From assembly GCA_037367355.1 (NCBI GenBank), contig CM074698.1, forward strand, positions 682,001 to 746,000: a DNA stretch of 64,000 nucleotides, in the 5' to 3' direction. Positions within the stretch are counted from its first letter, which is position 1. Every line of letters starts with the position of its first letter. This stretch comes from Neoscytalidium dimidiatum (lineage: Eukaryota > Ascomycota > Dothideomycetes > Botryosphaeriales > Botryosphaeriaceae). The notes beneath the pieces are model-generated. The model was not told the DNA's origin, searched no databases, and saw only the letters and a list, made by a program, of their open reading frames with translations. The position numbers were made by a program, and so were the translations under genes. Positions 34,419 through 44,805 of the stretch are shown piece by piece.

Positions 34419-35896
34419 GGGGAGAGCTCTTACAAAAAGGCGGGAGGAAGTGGAAGGGTCGTGCACGATGATAAGATGGCAGCTTTGGGCTGCGGTATAT
34501 GGCTAGCCGGAACTTCACTCAATTCCTATACCCCACTGTTCCATTACATGGTCCGTTTAGGCACATGAACATAGGTAATATTGCATAGATAATATCATTC
34601 TAACATGAGGCCATGTTGATTTTACGTAAGCTATTACTGTGATATCTTGAGAACCTGTAAATCTAACCCTAGCATCTTAAAATTCGGTCACTTCTCAGAT
34701 ACAAATATGCTCTTCCTAAAGCTGGGAAAGGGAGAAGACCGTTGGCAAGGCTTGGAAGTCACCTTTGTCGACGGGAAAGAACATATAGATACACTAACTT
34801 TACTTATCTTCTCTACACCTCCTTTCATATAACCTACACCCTTATTTAATAGACTTATACTAATGTCTACCCATAAAATGACAGCGCTGGAGGCGTTTCG
34901 GCCTAGAAGAGAATACCTTGAAAGCGAATTTGCCGATTTTGGTTAGTAGTTGCTCCTAGCGCGCTTCCTGATTCGGCATGGTTTGTGCGTCTCACTACAG
35001 TCATGAAGCTCAATACCACTATTTCAATACATTTCTAATTAAAAAAAAGGATATCCTGGAGATTCTGAAAGTGGAGTGACACGAGCGCATATGGAGTTAT
35101 GGCAGTCATCCGAGCGCAGGTAGCGCTCTCAAAGAACATATCCGCTCTGGCGACACAAAAACTCCCCATGCGTATCTGAATTTATAACTGAAGTATAATA
35201 CTATATCTCATAATAGAGATTTGGTATTGGTTTTTTGTATGCGGTGAAGATTAGTAAAGCCAACTCGTCGCCAGAAGTGGTTGCAGGTGAAGGATATGGG
35301 AAGGAAATAACATGCGGTATAACTATTTTTATTTCCTTGCTAGACTCTACTTGAAACTCAATGTATCTAAGAACTTGAATTATATATGTGATAGCCGGCC
35401 AGAGATGGGGCGCTCAAACGATGGCTCAAGCGCATGGAGCAAACATTGTTCCGCGAAAGACGGCTCCAGGATGCGAAGCTTCACCATTAAATACTCAATT
35501 TATCCTTGCATTGTAAACATGATGGCATGATATTTTTTATCCGGTATGAAAAGCATTACCCGATGCGGTTAGCAGGGTTATCCAAGACAACAGAGCTGCC
35601 GTCATTTCTGTCCGTCCGGCCGTGCAATTTCAGCCGTTCGCAGGCAGCCACCCGCGGCCGCGCGTGAGCTGTGAGTGTGTTACCCGCGGCAACTCTCCGT
35701 TATGCCTGTCGAATCATCTCGTGGACTCTTCCACATGTTCGTTTTCATTCGACTGCCCTTCCGCTACTCTGGCCATCAGATAGCTCCAAGCTGCCCCATT
35801 GCTCGCACGCTCTCTCTCAACGCCTCGACACGGTGCAGGTCCAAAAATTTCATAATTTGATGCTCACGAAGATGCCTAATCTTATTGACAGAAAAC
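34419..35896. other. Intergenic between members 10 and 11, AT-rich
   Basis: One of the more AT-rich stretches of the window (about 34550-35570), with many stops in all frames. No gene. A probable 5' UTR intron of member 11 ends at TTGACAG at about 35892, four bases or so before its ATG. Confidence 0.5.
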
Positions 35897-36793
35897 ATGG
35901 TCCCCAAATCTCAAGCCGGCCCCGGTCGACGCAACCACCCGTCTTCGAATGCTCGCCCGTGGGCAAACGCGCAAAGCTGGCGCCGCCAGGACCATCCTCC
36001 CGTTCTACAGCACCACGCAAAGCCGGCACCGAACGCTGCTCCCAGTCACACACCCACCGGACCATCGTTTGCCAATTCTTTCGCCGTCCTGGCCGGCCTC
36101 GAGGAGGATGACGAGCAGCCCGAAAGTAGCATCTGTCGAACCACCACCAGTCACTCTGTGGGCCCCACTGCCACGGCCACTTCCACCGCATCCGTAAGCG
36201 TCTCCACCAGCGCTGTCCCGTCTTCCACACCTCCGTCGCCTCCACTCGACATCGATACCGTCCGGGCCGAGAGCCCAACGAGCAAGGTCCTCCACCCGCA
36301 CGAGCTCGTCCCCGGCCGCATCATCTACGTGCTGAACCCCCACCGCGAGAAGTCCTGGCGCGGGCACCCGGGCTTCATCCTGGACGTCGCCGGCCGCACC
36401 GCCCACGTCATCACGCTGACGAGCTGGCACGGCAAGACGTGCGTACAGAAGTGGTGCGACGCCATTGACCCGGCGCGTTTCCGCGCCTGGTTCCTACTTG
36501 TCGAGAGCTTGGATGCTGCTGCGACACATGATGAGTTGCCGGTCATGCGGCTGGAGGGGGACAAGAAACTGGCGAGGATGAGCTATGTGGACTGCAAGCG
36601 CACGCATTGGCTGGATATCGACGAGCTGGAGAAGATTCGGGTTGCGGGAGGCAATACGGAATATTTTGTCACGGAGGAGAGCATTGTCGCGCTGAAAGCG
36701 CATTTGGAGCATTTGAAGACTGTGGAGCCCCCTTGGGCTCCAGGCAAGGAGATCGAGGAGGAGAAGGGAAAGGGGAGACGTGTTGAGGGTTGA
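35897..36793 (+). CDS. Family member 11: HPGFIL-domain protein
   Basis: The frame from ATG 35897 encodes 298 residues. The tail (1-135) is Asn/Pro/Ser/Thr-rich with the segment NSFAVLAGLEEDDE, an acidic motif followed by Ser/Thr-rich linker. The domain (about 139-270) reads PGRIIYVLNPH, W-RGHPGFILDVAG, a strand ending LTSW, FRAWFLLVES, ELPVMRLEGDKKL and MSYVDC, then a helical C-terminus. An acceptor-like TTGACAG lies immediately before the ATG, so a leader intron (donor perhaps in GCAGGTCC at about 35838) is likely. This is the last recognisable member of the array. Confidence 0.8.
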   Translation: MVPKSQAGPGRRNHPSSNARPWANAQSWRRQDHPPVLQHHAKPAPNAAPSHTPTGPSFANSFAVLAGLEEDDEQPESSICRTTTSHSVGPTATATSTASVSVSTSAVPSSTPPSPPLDIDTVRAESPTSKVLHPHELVPGRIIYVLNPHREKSWRGHPGFILDVAGRTAHVITLTSWHGKTCVQKWCDAIDPARFRAWFLLVESLDAAATHDELPVMRLEGDKKLARMSYVDCKRTHWLDIDELEKIRVAGGNTEYFVTEESIVALKAHLEHLKTVEPPWAPGKEIEEEKGKGRRVEG

Positions 36794-37827
36794 GGGTGCA
36801 CGCTAAGAAGGAGACTGGACAGCTTGTAAACCTTTTGACCACGCCAGCAGATGGTGTAGCTGTTCTTAGAACGTTGGGTGCCAGAACATCACTCTGATTG
36901 CTCTTCAAGTCGAGGGATCTGTTACGAGAGGAGGATTCGAACTTCAGCTTCTGCTCTCCATTGCACTATTGGAAGATGTAAGGTAAACATTCGTGTTGCA
37001 CTTTGAAGCTAGTCCGTGTCTTGTCGGCTAAATACCCCGTGTAGTGTGGATTTTATGGATGACATATTGTTTCTCCTTGTCTTCGAGGATTTTTGTAGCT
37101 GAAGGATCACTTCCACTACGTTGTCCCTTCACATTAAACGTTTCTTCACAAGTTTCTACTTAGGAACTGATTAATAGAGTGTGTAAAAATGGTTCTCAAT
37201 ATTGACAGTACGTGGGAGTATGGCTATCCGGACTTCAAAATGCTCTGGCATGAAAATGTGTCTGGTCTTACATTCCGACGCCTTCAATGAATGGTTGCTA
37301 CCACAATCAACCATACAAATCCTGATTTAGTGAAAGCATTCAGAGGGATACAGTAAGTTATACGTGACAGTAGGTAGGTCACAGAAAGAAATACTGTTCA
37401 TGGGCCATGAATGGAAAGTGTACACCCCTGTAAAACAGTACACGCAAAATTCATGAGAGGATGACTTCAAACTGACGAGTGACATGAAATAATAACGGAT
37501 GAATGATGTCAAAGCAAATAAGCTGACCACGGTAAAGATCCTCTTCTGCCTATTGTGGTATGCCTTGACAACTTTATCTGTTTTGATCATATCTGTCGCC
37601 AGAAGACGTTCACGGAGATGAAGCAAATTTGGTTCGGTTGGGTCACGCTGGAACCCGTCACACAAGTCGAAGAAGACTTTGAGAAGAAATCTGATCACAG
37701 CAGAGATCAGTCCATTCGGTTCTCCCAGTCTCTGTCGCCGGCGACACCCCGGAGGTGTGGCGGTGAGAATCAAGTTCCAACTCAGCTACTGGAAGCCATT
37801 GTGACATGTAAGCATCTACCATACCAT
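36794..37827. other. Downstream of the array; possible 3' exons of the minus-strand gene
   Basis: No independent gene. The minus-strand frame at 37327-37773 has protein-like text in its first half (FFDLCDGFQRDPTEPNLLHL) and may be a 3' exon of the unresolved gene at 37828-38714, but no consistent splice could be built. Confidence 0.35.
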
Positions 37828-38714
37828 TCAAAATGGGCATCGGATGTACCTGGGAAACCAGAGCTCGTAGAATTGACCGATGAAAGCTTCTGCAGTCTCG
37901 TGTCCCTTCTGCGGCAGCTCGGGTGTCGATTTCTCTTTCCATGGTATCGTGTCGAACCTCAACCAAAAAGTTCCCAGCTCCTCGAAGGTCCTCGGGAAGT
38001 TGTCCGCCAGCTGACGCTTGCCGTCAAAGAGTGCAGCCTTCAAATGGTCGCACAAGCGCTCGCCCCATTGCGGCCAGGCTGCTTTAGTTTTAGGATGCAT
38101 CTCGTTGCGTGGGCCAACAAGCTTGCGGAACCACTGCTCAAAGTATCCCATTGATATGTTTGCTTCGTAGGCATCTAATAAGTCTTGGGCAAATTTCTCC
38201 AGATATGCGCATGCTGCTTGTTGATCTTCTCGATATTTCTTTGCTGTCTCGGGTGCACCACTGCCGTAGTAAGCCCACTCGAGCTCGTGCAGCGTTGTGA
38301 CGTAGAAACTTTGGTGGCCGCGTCGCATCACTTTCGCGCCGAAATGGATGGCTGAGGCTAAATTGGGCGGTTATATCAGGATACAGAAGACGGCTATATA
38401 AGAGATAGCAGCGACAAAGGCCGACGGCCCAAAAAGGGTTGGTTTTTGAATAAATTGGTCGTGCTCCGTCTCCGGGTCAAGCTGGTATTGTCAGAAGTGA
38501 TCGGTTTCTTAGCTTGGTAGGGGGATCGCGTTGTCGAAGCATACCTGATTAAGATACTCCCCGATCCATTTGCTTTTTCGCTCTTCAGGCGGTGGCCATT
38601 GGGGAACTGGGCACTTGGAACTGCGGGAGGGTGTGCTCTACGGGGGTTGTCATAGAACTGCTCCCATGTATCGTATCCCGCTGGAGGATGGAATGTAGTA
38701 GGTGGATAGGCCAT
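37828..38714 (-). CDS. Unrecognised fungal protein, gene model unresolved
   Basis: On the minus strand, a start at 38714 gives MAYPPTTFHPPAGYDTWEQF. Text in a second frame then reads WPPPEERKSKWIGEYLNQ, which joins across an intron (donor CAG/GTATGC near 38553, acceptor ACCAG near 38484) to LDPETEHDQFIQKPTLFG. The 3' block 38331-37828 encodes HELEWAYYGSG, YLEKFAQDLLDAYEA, MGYFEQWFRKLVGP and FGTFWLRFD-like text. The frame change near 38600 and an in-frame TAA near 38368 are not explained by introns of normal size. Either the gene is recently disabled or a splice form was missed. No domain was recognised. Confidence 0.4.
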
Positions 38715-40651
38715 CTTCAGAACTTCGGATGGACCCTGTTGTACGCAGCGGTGTTCGAAGTAATATCCAATGTCTCATGGCGAAATGCGTAGATGGGGGA
38801 TGAATTACATGAACATGATGCTGGAATCAATATTTTCTGAGGGACGGCGTCTCTTTGTGCCCCTTTGGCTGCTTTCTACTCCACTGATGCAGTCTTGCTT
38901 CGCCTTCCGTCATGCCCCACCTCCACTTGCATCTCCGCTGTAAGGATAGCCGGGAACGCTGGCTGTACTTTTCCCGCGCTACTTCTGTATGGATGAATGA
39001 GATTCCAGGGTTAGGTTGTCGGGTGTGCAGATCGGGAGCGTGACACAAAGGACATGAACTATTAGTCTACAATCGTGACCTATGGAATACCAGTTACGAA
39101 GCTACTTGTCTCTACAGAAGTGGTATGTGATAGTCATTCTAGTGGCCATCCGAACACACGATTTGGTCAATCTGGTCGGGTAGTGCACCCGGCGTTGAGT
39201 GACGCACATCAGCATCACTCGGGAAACGGCCGGCTTACTTCCTGGGCGATCTTCGTATCTACTATACTACTTTGGTGCGGGGACGTTGTAACCAGCCGTA
39301 GGGATTAAGTGCGTACGAAATGGGATCTCTAGTAATATTAATTGCAGGCGACTTCACAATGTCAATATATCGCAATCAACAAACAGCTATCCATTCGCGA
39401 CGAATAGACTTCTTTGGGTACTCAGGTGCTACAGACAAGCATCTTATAAGTGGCCGGTTCCACCTAATAGAAGAAGCCCCTTTACTCGTTTATAGTCTAC
39501 GCAGACGATCAACGATACATTTAGCACTATTGCCAGTGCTTACTAGGGTGAGGAGCTAGGTCAATCTTACTCAATGTGGAAGCGCATTCAGACGTCTGCT
39601 AGATTAGCTTGACCTGCGGGGAATTTCGGCCCGCAAGTAAGCATATTTAAGGAAAGAATGTTGACTCGCTAGACCAAGGCTATCGCCGGGTAACGCCGGT
39701 CAGAGATTCAAACCTGGCTGGCTTCTTGATGCTTCAAGTGCCGCTTCCACTCGCCGACAGATCAGATGTACCGAGCTTATAGTTTAAAATTGCCGGATTG
39801 ACATCCCGTGGCAGACTGTATATTACTTCTACATACCAAAATAATCCACGCATTCGCCAGGCTTGGTTAATATGATACCAGATTCGGTAGTAATCACATA
39901 CCCCGATTTGAGAAAGATTCCCGCCTACGTTGATTCGCCTACTTACTGGAACGGTGGAAAATCTTCTAGCTACGGACATCAGCGTGTAAAGGCGATGTGG
40001 GAAGGTAGCAAAACAAAAAAAAAAAAAACAAGATACGGGGAATATTATGTCTAGAGAGAGAGGAAAATAGTCATAATTAACCTTGCAACTGGAGGCTTTT
40101 AAAAACTTGGTGGAAGTACCGTAAGAGAACCTCTAAAAATATTACAGAAAGAACAGAAGAAAAGGATAATCATACGCAACATCATGAAGTACAGCTGAGG
40201 CATATAACGTGGCTGTTACTGCATCTACACAGCAACTTCAAATATGGGACTAATGTGGGTTTGTGCTATGCCACTCCCTCACGCAGCTGTAGGCCTCGTC
40301 CGAATTGAAAGGATGGTGAATGCGGACTCTGAACCAATAGGTATCTGGTATGAAAGATGTATCGTACTTATTATGTAGTCTTTAGTGTGCCATTCAGCTC
40401 TGTTATTGCGATTTTCCACAGGTAAGTAGACAATTTTAAGTTTTCATCCAACTCTGATCTGAGAACCCAATGCGGCCACAACTTCTTAGGATTTCGGCGT
40501 TGGTCCCTGCCGCCTCCCCAAGAAATCCGCACCACTCTCGCCAACGTCACCGCGCGAACGAACACGTCCACCTATCGGCAATCTGCGCAACACCAGCAAC
40601 CATACCTCACCCGTCTTCCGCGCCATCACTCGCATAGAGACTAAATCCAAG
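38715..40651. other. Intergenic, upstream of KSH1
   Basis: No supported gene. Several short frames without domains; A-runs near 40017-40030. The last 200 bases form the KSH1 promoter and leader. Confidence 0.5.
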
Positions 40652-41217
40652 ATGGTACGTCGCCACTTCGCTACTCGCACAACCTCCACCTTAGCACCGC
40701 CGTATCCAATTCCCCCTCCGCAGGCTCCGAGCTAATTGTCGCGCACGCGCGCAATCGCAGACTGCCCTCTTCAACTTCCAATCTCTCCTCCTCGTGATCC
40801 TCCTCCTAATCTGCACAAGCACATACGTGCATGCCGTCGCGCCCGGCATCATGGACCGCAATAAGGATGGGTAAATACGTTCTCCCCCTTCCGAACCCCG
40901 GCATCGACCAGTTTTCTGCCATCTGCCTCCTCAGGCCGCACGCTGCCATACCCATACAAGGGGAGTGAGGATAGGCGGATGCGCCAACAGAGTGAATATG
41001 CGACATGATCATCAGGACACGCTGTGCTAACGCCGTGGCCCACAGCGTCTTCGGCATATTCTGGAAATTTGCACGAGTGGGCGAGCGGTTGAGTCCATAC
41101 GTCAGCATATGCTGCATCTTGATGGCTGTGAGTGTCCCGGAATCCGATGAAACGCCAGTACTGAGGAGCACGGAGACTGACGAGATTGTGCAGGCTTCCC
41201 TCTTCGTCGGCCAGTAA
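40652..41217 (+). CDS. KSH1: Kish (TMEM167 family) secretory-pathway membrane protein
   Basis: Four exons: 40652-40654 (the ATG alone), 40761-40870, 41046-41127 and 41194-41217. Introns are 106, 175 and 66 nt. The product has 72 residues: [20 protein letters not shown], then [11 protein letters not shown], then [18 protein letters not shown], then ICCILMA and a short ASLFVGQ end. This is the Kish/TMEM167 layout: a first helix, a lumenal loop with DRNK-G, the FWK-AR-GERLSP motif and a second helix. Yeast Ksh1 is essential for early secretory transport at the Golgi. The GTGAGT donor after ILMA and the CTGAC/GTGCAG 3' site give the expected short C-terminus. Exon 1 contributes only the start codon, so ORF callers miss the gene. 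Confidence 0.93.
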
Positions 41218-41708
41218 ATGCGCTGTGGTCGCACCGGAGTCGTACTTTTTTTTCCTCGATTAGGGAGCGATGGCGTTATTTGGGGCCGGCGGTACGGGAT
41301 ACTGAGTATACATGGTACTAATTCAATTCGAGGGGGAGCTAAGCAATGAACATCACCGAGGACGGGGCGTGTCTGACTTTGGCAGCTATACGCGGCAGCA
41401 TATCATGGTGTGCGAAAACGGCATAGTAGGAGAGAGGCTTGAATAAGGAAACGCTGAGCCATACACGCACCCTTTGATGAGGATGTTCAAAGACATAACG
41501 AATGGACACAGGGCACAGCGTAGAGTGTCAAGCAAATAAAGGTTTGCTCCCATTAAACAGTGTAATCTCAACCGTGTCCGAAAGCCATCTTTCAAGCTTA
41601 GCGCCGCTAATTGGCTACCGGTGAAGCTAGTTAGCTATTTTATCGAGTGTTTTTCCTTTGTTCCAACCGTCGCCCCACAGGACCTGTATCAATTCGTCAT
41701 TGCCGCCT
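41218..41708. other. Intergenic between KSH1 and BTB gene
   Basis: Convergent 3' ends of KSH1 and the minus-strand BTB-like gene. No gene seen in about 490 bases. Confidence 0.5.
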
Positions 41709-42764
41709 TCAGGAAGTCATAGACCCATTGGATGCAGGGCTCTCTGTCGAGGAAATCGCTTCCAACGGTGTATCCTTATCCATTTTCTTAGTCAGTCCCA
41801 CGTTCACATTGTCCTCATCCGATCCCATCTGTTTGTCATCGATGAAGCCAGACTCATACTCATCCATTTCCGAACCGGTATCATCCGAGAACTCAGTGCA
41901 GTACGCTTTTCCGTCGTTAATGTGTTGCCAATAGCACTTTTCCTTCTCTCCCTCTTTGTGGTCATGGTACTGGCAGAGGTCGTACTCCCAAGGTGGGTAG
42001 TCGTCGAGCACGTCATGCTTGGATCGCAGCGTCAGGATGGCGATCCAGAACTGAGACGGAACTTGCTTGCGCAGGATGAGCTCTTCGCGGTAACCGATGT
42101 CGGTGTTGTGGGTCCAATTGCGGGCGAAGAGATCGATGAGGTACTTCCGTAGGTATGAGGCTGCAGGGAGCTCCGTCCACACCTTAAGCACGATGCTGTA
42201 GCTGGGGACGAGGTCGCTGTTCGGGATCATTTCGAGGATGCTGTCGAAGAGGTCGTTCATGAACTGCCGAATCCCATAGTTGTGAGCGAAGATGTAACAC
42301 TCGACTGCCTGTGCTTCGGGCTGCGAGTGATAATACGCCTCAGTGTCGGCAACAACTTCGAGATCATCGACTTCGTACGGACCATCTTGGATGTCATCCG
42401 AGCGCATATGAACATCCCATTTTGGCATTCGTGCTCCATCCGATTGGGCCCAGTCGAGAAAGACCTTAAACGTCAAAGGCTTGACGTCACACAGCTTGAG
42501 CGACTGCCTGCCAAAAGTGACGAAGTCGTCGCGGATCCGGGGTGACCAGAAGGAAAGAAGGTCAGCGTAGACGACAATGACTTCGCTCTCGCTGCCCACA
42601 GTGACAGTAGTCATCGCGCTGCTCAAAGTTCCGTTGCTGCTGCACGTTAGTGTATCAATGAACGTCTTTTGAAGTGAGTTTGGGCGGTGTGTAAGGCCGG
42701 AAGCATACACGAAAGACGGCGGCCTTTCCGCCTCCTGAGTTTCCTTGATGCTGCTGTCAGTCAT
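41709..42764 (-). CDS. BTB/POZ-like domain protein
   Basis: On the minus strand, exons 42764-42710 (or 42709) and 42639-41709 join across a 69-nt in-frame intron (GTATGC donor, CTAAC branch, GTGCAG acceptor) to give 328 residues. The N-terminal half reads VTVGSESEVIVVYADLLSFW, SLKLCDVKPLTFKVFLDW, the BTB layout in which a shape-determining strand leads into a DLL-xx-SP helix and a late aromatic FLDW helix. The middle (ECYIFAHNYGIRQFMNDLFD) matches the BTB-tail helices of the large fungal BTB family. The C-terminal region is Asp/Glu-rich. Intron retention would keep the frame, adding 23 residues. BTB proteins of this type are adaptors or unknowns in fungi; no partner can be named. A divergent paralogue starts about 450 bases away. 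Confidence 0.75.
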   Translation of the reverse strand: MTDSSIKETQEAERPPSFVYASGLTHRPNSLQKTFIDTLTCSSNGTLSSAMTTVTVGSESEVIVVYADLLSFWSPRIRDDFVTFGRQSLKLCDVKPLTFKVFLDWAQSDGARMPKWDVHMRSDDIQDGPYEVDDLEVVADTEAYYHSQPEAQAVECYIFAHNYGIRQFMNDLFDSILEMIPNSDLVPSYSIVLKVWTELPAASYLRKYLIDLFARNWTHNTDIGYREELILRKQVPSQFWIAILTLRSKHDVLDDYPPWEYDLCQYHDHKEGEKEKCYWQHINDGKAYCTEFSDDTGSEMDEYESGFIDDKQMGSDEDNVNVGLTKKMDKDTPLEAISSTESPASNGSMTS

Positions 42765-43213
42765 TGGTGCGGTTCGATACCTTCGGGTGTGAGGGTGAAG
42801 ATGATAGGTAGAGGTGCCGTAGGCAGAATATCCGCTAAAAAAAAAAGGTCATTTCTCCCAACGAGGGCAGGAGCGATGTAAGGTCAGCCAGCACCGGTGC
42901 AAAAACTGCTGCAGCAGTCGCCAGACCTGAAAAGTTGCATTCCTTCCATAATAGGAACTGTCATCTCTGCTTGGAAAATTCCTTTCCCTCCTGAGGGTGT
43001 TCAGCGCCTTCGAATACAGATGCTGTTCTACCTCAATCTTCATCACGACAGCCTCATTGCGATTATGGATGCAGCAGCCGTAATGCCTGATGCTATCGGC
43101 TTGAGTGATTCCTATATTTTCAGTTCTACTAAGATGCGCTTATCGCCACCTTCTTTCAAGTGCGGCAGACATCGTAACCTCTTCATCCATTTGTCCACTA
43201 ACTCATCTGCAGA
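42765..43213. other. Divergent spacer between BTB paralogues
   Basis: About 450 bases between two head-to-head BTB-like paralogues. It probably includes both promoters and the missing first exon of the + strand copy. An A-run occurs at about 42837-42846. Confidence 0.45.
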
Positions 43214-43909
43214 GATGGCACGCCTGGCCACGACGTCACCATTATCAAGCCCCCCTCAGGTGATACATTCACTGCCCATACCGACCTACTCACATACTAG
43301 TCTCCCAAAATGCGCACCATGCTGGACCGTGATGCGAAACAACTCAAGCTAGACACCAAACCCCATGTGTTCCGCGCCTTCCTCCACTGGACTTACACTA
43401 ACGTTCTTCCGGAGATGGAAGATGTGATATACGACGGAGAAGCACGTCACATCATCGGCCGGGGAGAAGATGCCCAACCCAAAGATATGGAAACATATTA
43501 TTACCACCAGGTAGAGGCCCGCTGTGTCGACCTGTACATATTCGCGTCGACCTACGATATCTGCAAGCTCCGAAACGACACGTTCGATGTAATCTACCAG
43601 TTCCCTTATCTCCCTTCCTACATCGTCGTTCTGGTTGCTTACGAACGCCTGCCGCCCGCTTCCCCACTCCTTACCTACCTTGTCGACATCTTTGCAAAGG
43701 AAATGACCAGTCTAGTCCGCAGAACAGAGAGGATCTTGCGCAAGAAGTTACCACGCGAGTTTCTACTGCCAGTTCTTATCAAGAGGACCGACAAGAAATT
43801 CATGCGTAAAAAGAACAAACTAAACATTTGCGACTACCACGAGCATGCCGGTGATGAGAAGAAGTCATGTTCATATTTCACTGAAGGCAACGACGAAGTG
43901 GAAATTTAA
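43214..43909 (+). pseudogene. BTB-like paralogue with in-frame TAG
   Basis: An exon starts after an acceptor (CTAAC...CTGCAG, ending about 43213) and reads GTPGHDVTIIKPPSG, FTAHTDLLTY, then TAG at 43298-43300, then SPKMRTMLDRD, LKLDTKPHVFRAFLHWTY, and later VDLYIFASTYDICKLRNDTF, LPSYIVVLVAYERLPPASPLL and CDYHEHAGDEKKSCSYF. These blocks match the neighbouring minus-strand BTB-like gene in order (ECYIFAHNYGIRQF, LPAASYLRKYLIDLFA, CQYHDHKEGEKEKCYW). The TAG lies in the core of the BTB fold, at a site where Gln (CAG to TAG) or Tyr would fit. A product from the ATG at 43310 (199 residues) would lack half of the fold. The first exon was not found. Could be a recent pseudogene, or the TAG could lie in an unseen intron. 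Confidence 0.6.
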
Positions 43910-44805
43910 TGGCAATAACTGGAGAATAGCACAAAAAGTAGAAGCGGAGAGCCTATAAATGGTTGTGGGTCGCCCAAAAGAGTGGGAATTCCACCGACAT
44001 CCATGGTGCCGGCCGGTATCAGTTTCATTCGCGGTTTCATTCAAGAAGGGCACTTCAGTTGTTCGGTATTGAAAGGCAGGCGGCGAGATTATGGGACCGA
44101 TCAAGTGCTTTCAGCAGGTGGTTGCAGTGGATTAACGAGACACCGCGACAAAAGCAACATGAGATTCAAATTGCACGATTTGTATCAGCTCTAAAGAGAA
44201 GCCTGGTAAGAGGTATACAGCACATACTGGCCATCAACATCTGCTTCTTCTCCCGATGCGAGCCCGTAAGCCCGCAGCTGAGAATGCATCCCACGTACTA
44301 TCACAGCAACGACATCAAACAAAAAACAAAAAGCAGTATCGACGTTCCTATCAAACTCAAAAGAGCAAGCAACTATATCCTCAAAACAACGGCTGGTACA
44401 GTGTAAGGGTATATTCCGGTTTGGTCCCCAACCTTGAAGTGCACACGACATGGACGAACACACGACAACACGAAAAACAAAAACACAACCTGAAATAAAA
44501 GTGCCCTTCAGGCCGGTATCTCAATCCCATCCCATCAAAGCAAAAAGAAACCCATCAAAAAGCTCCCGCTACCGGCCTTCCCTTTGAATGAAAATCCGAG
44601 TCGTGTGATCTCTGTGTGTGCAACCGTCAAACCGCTGATACTCAAAAAAGCTGACAACAAGAACGCCGCACCAAGCGCAGAAACAACGTGTGCATTATAA
44701 ACGCCCTTCCTCCAAGAATTAACCAGTCTTTCCCGTTCCCAAAAGAAAAAGTAGCCAGGCGTGAATGGTTGAAAACAGAGAGGAAAACAAAGGCTTGGCC
44801 CCAAC
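43910..44805. other. 3' intergenic
   Basis: Converging 3' regions of the + strand BTB relic and the minus-strand conserved gene. Only short, domain-less frames. Confidence 0.5.

Noticed and set aside
36915..36960. Possible tRNA B-box on the minus strand (GTTCGAATCC)
   Set aside because: The flanking bases do not form a T-stem, and no acceptor or anticodon stem could be drawn.
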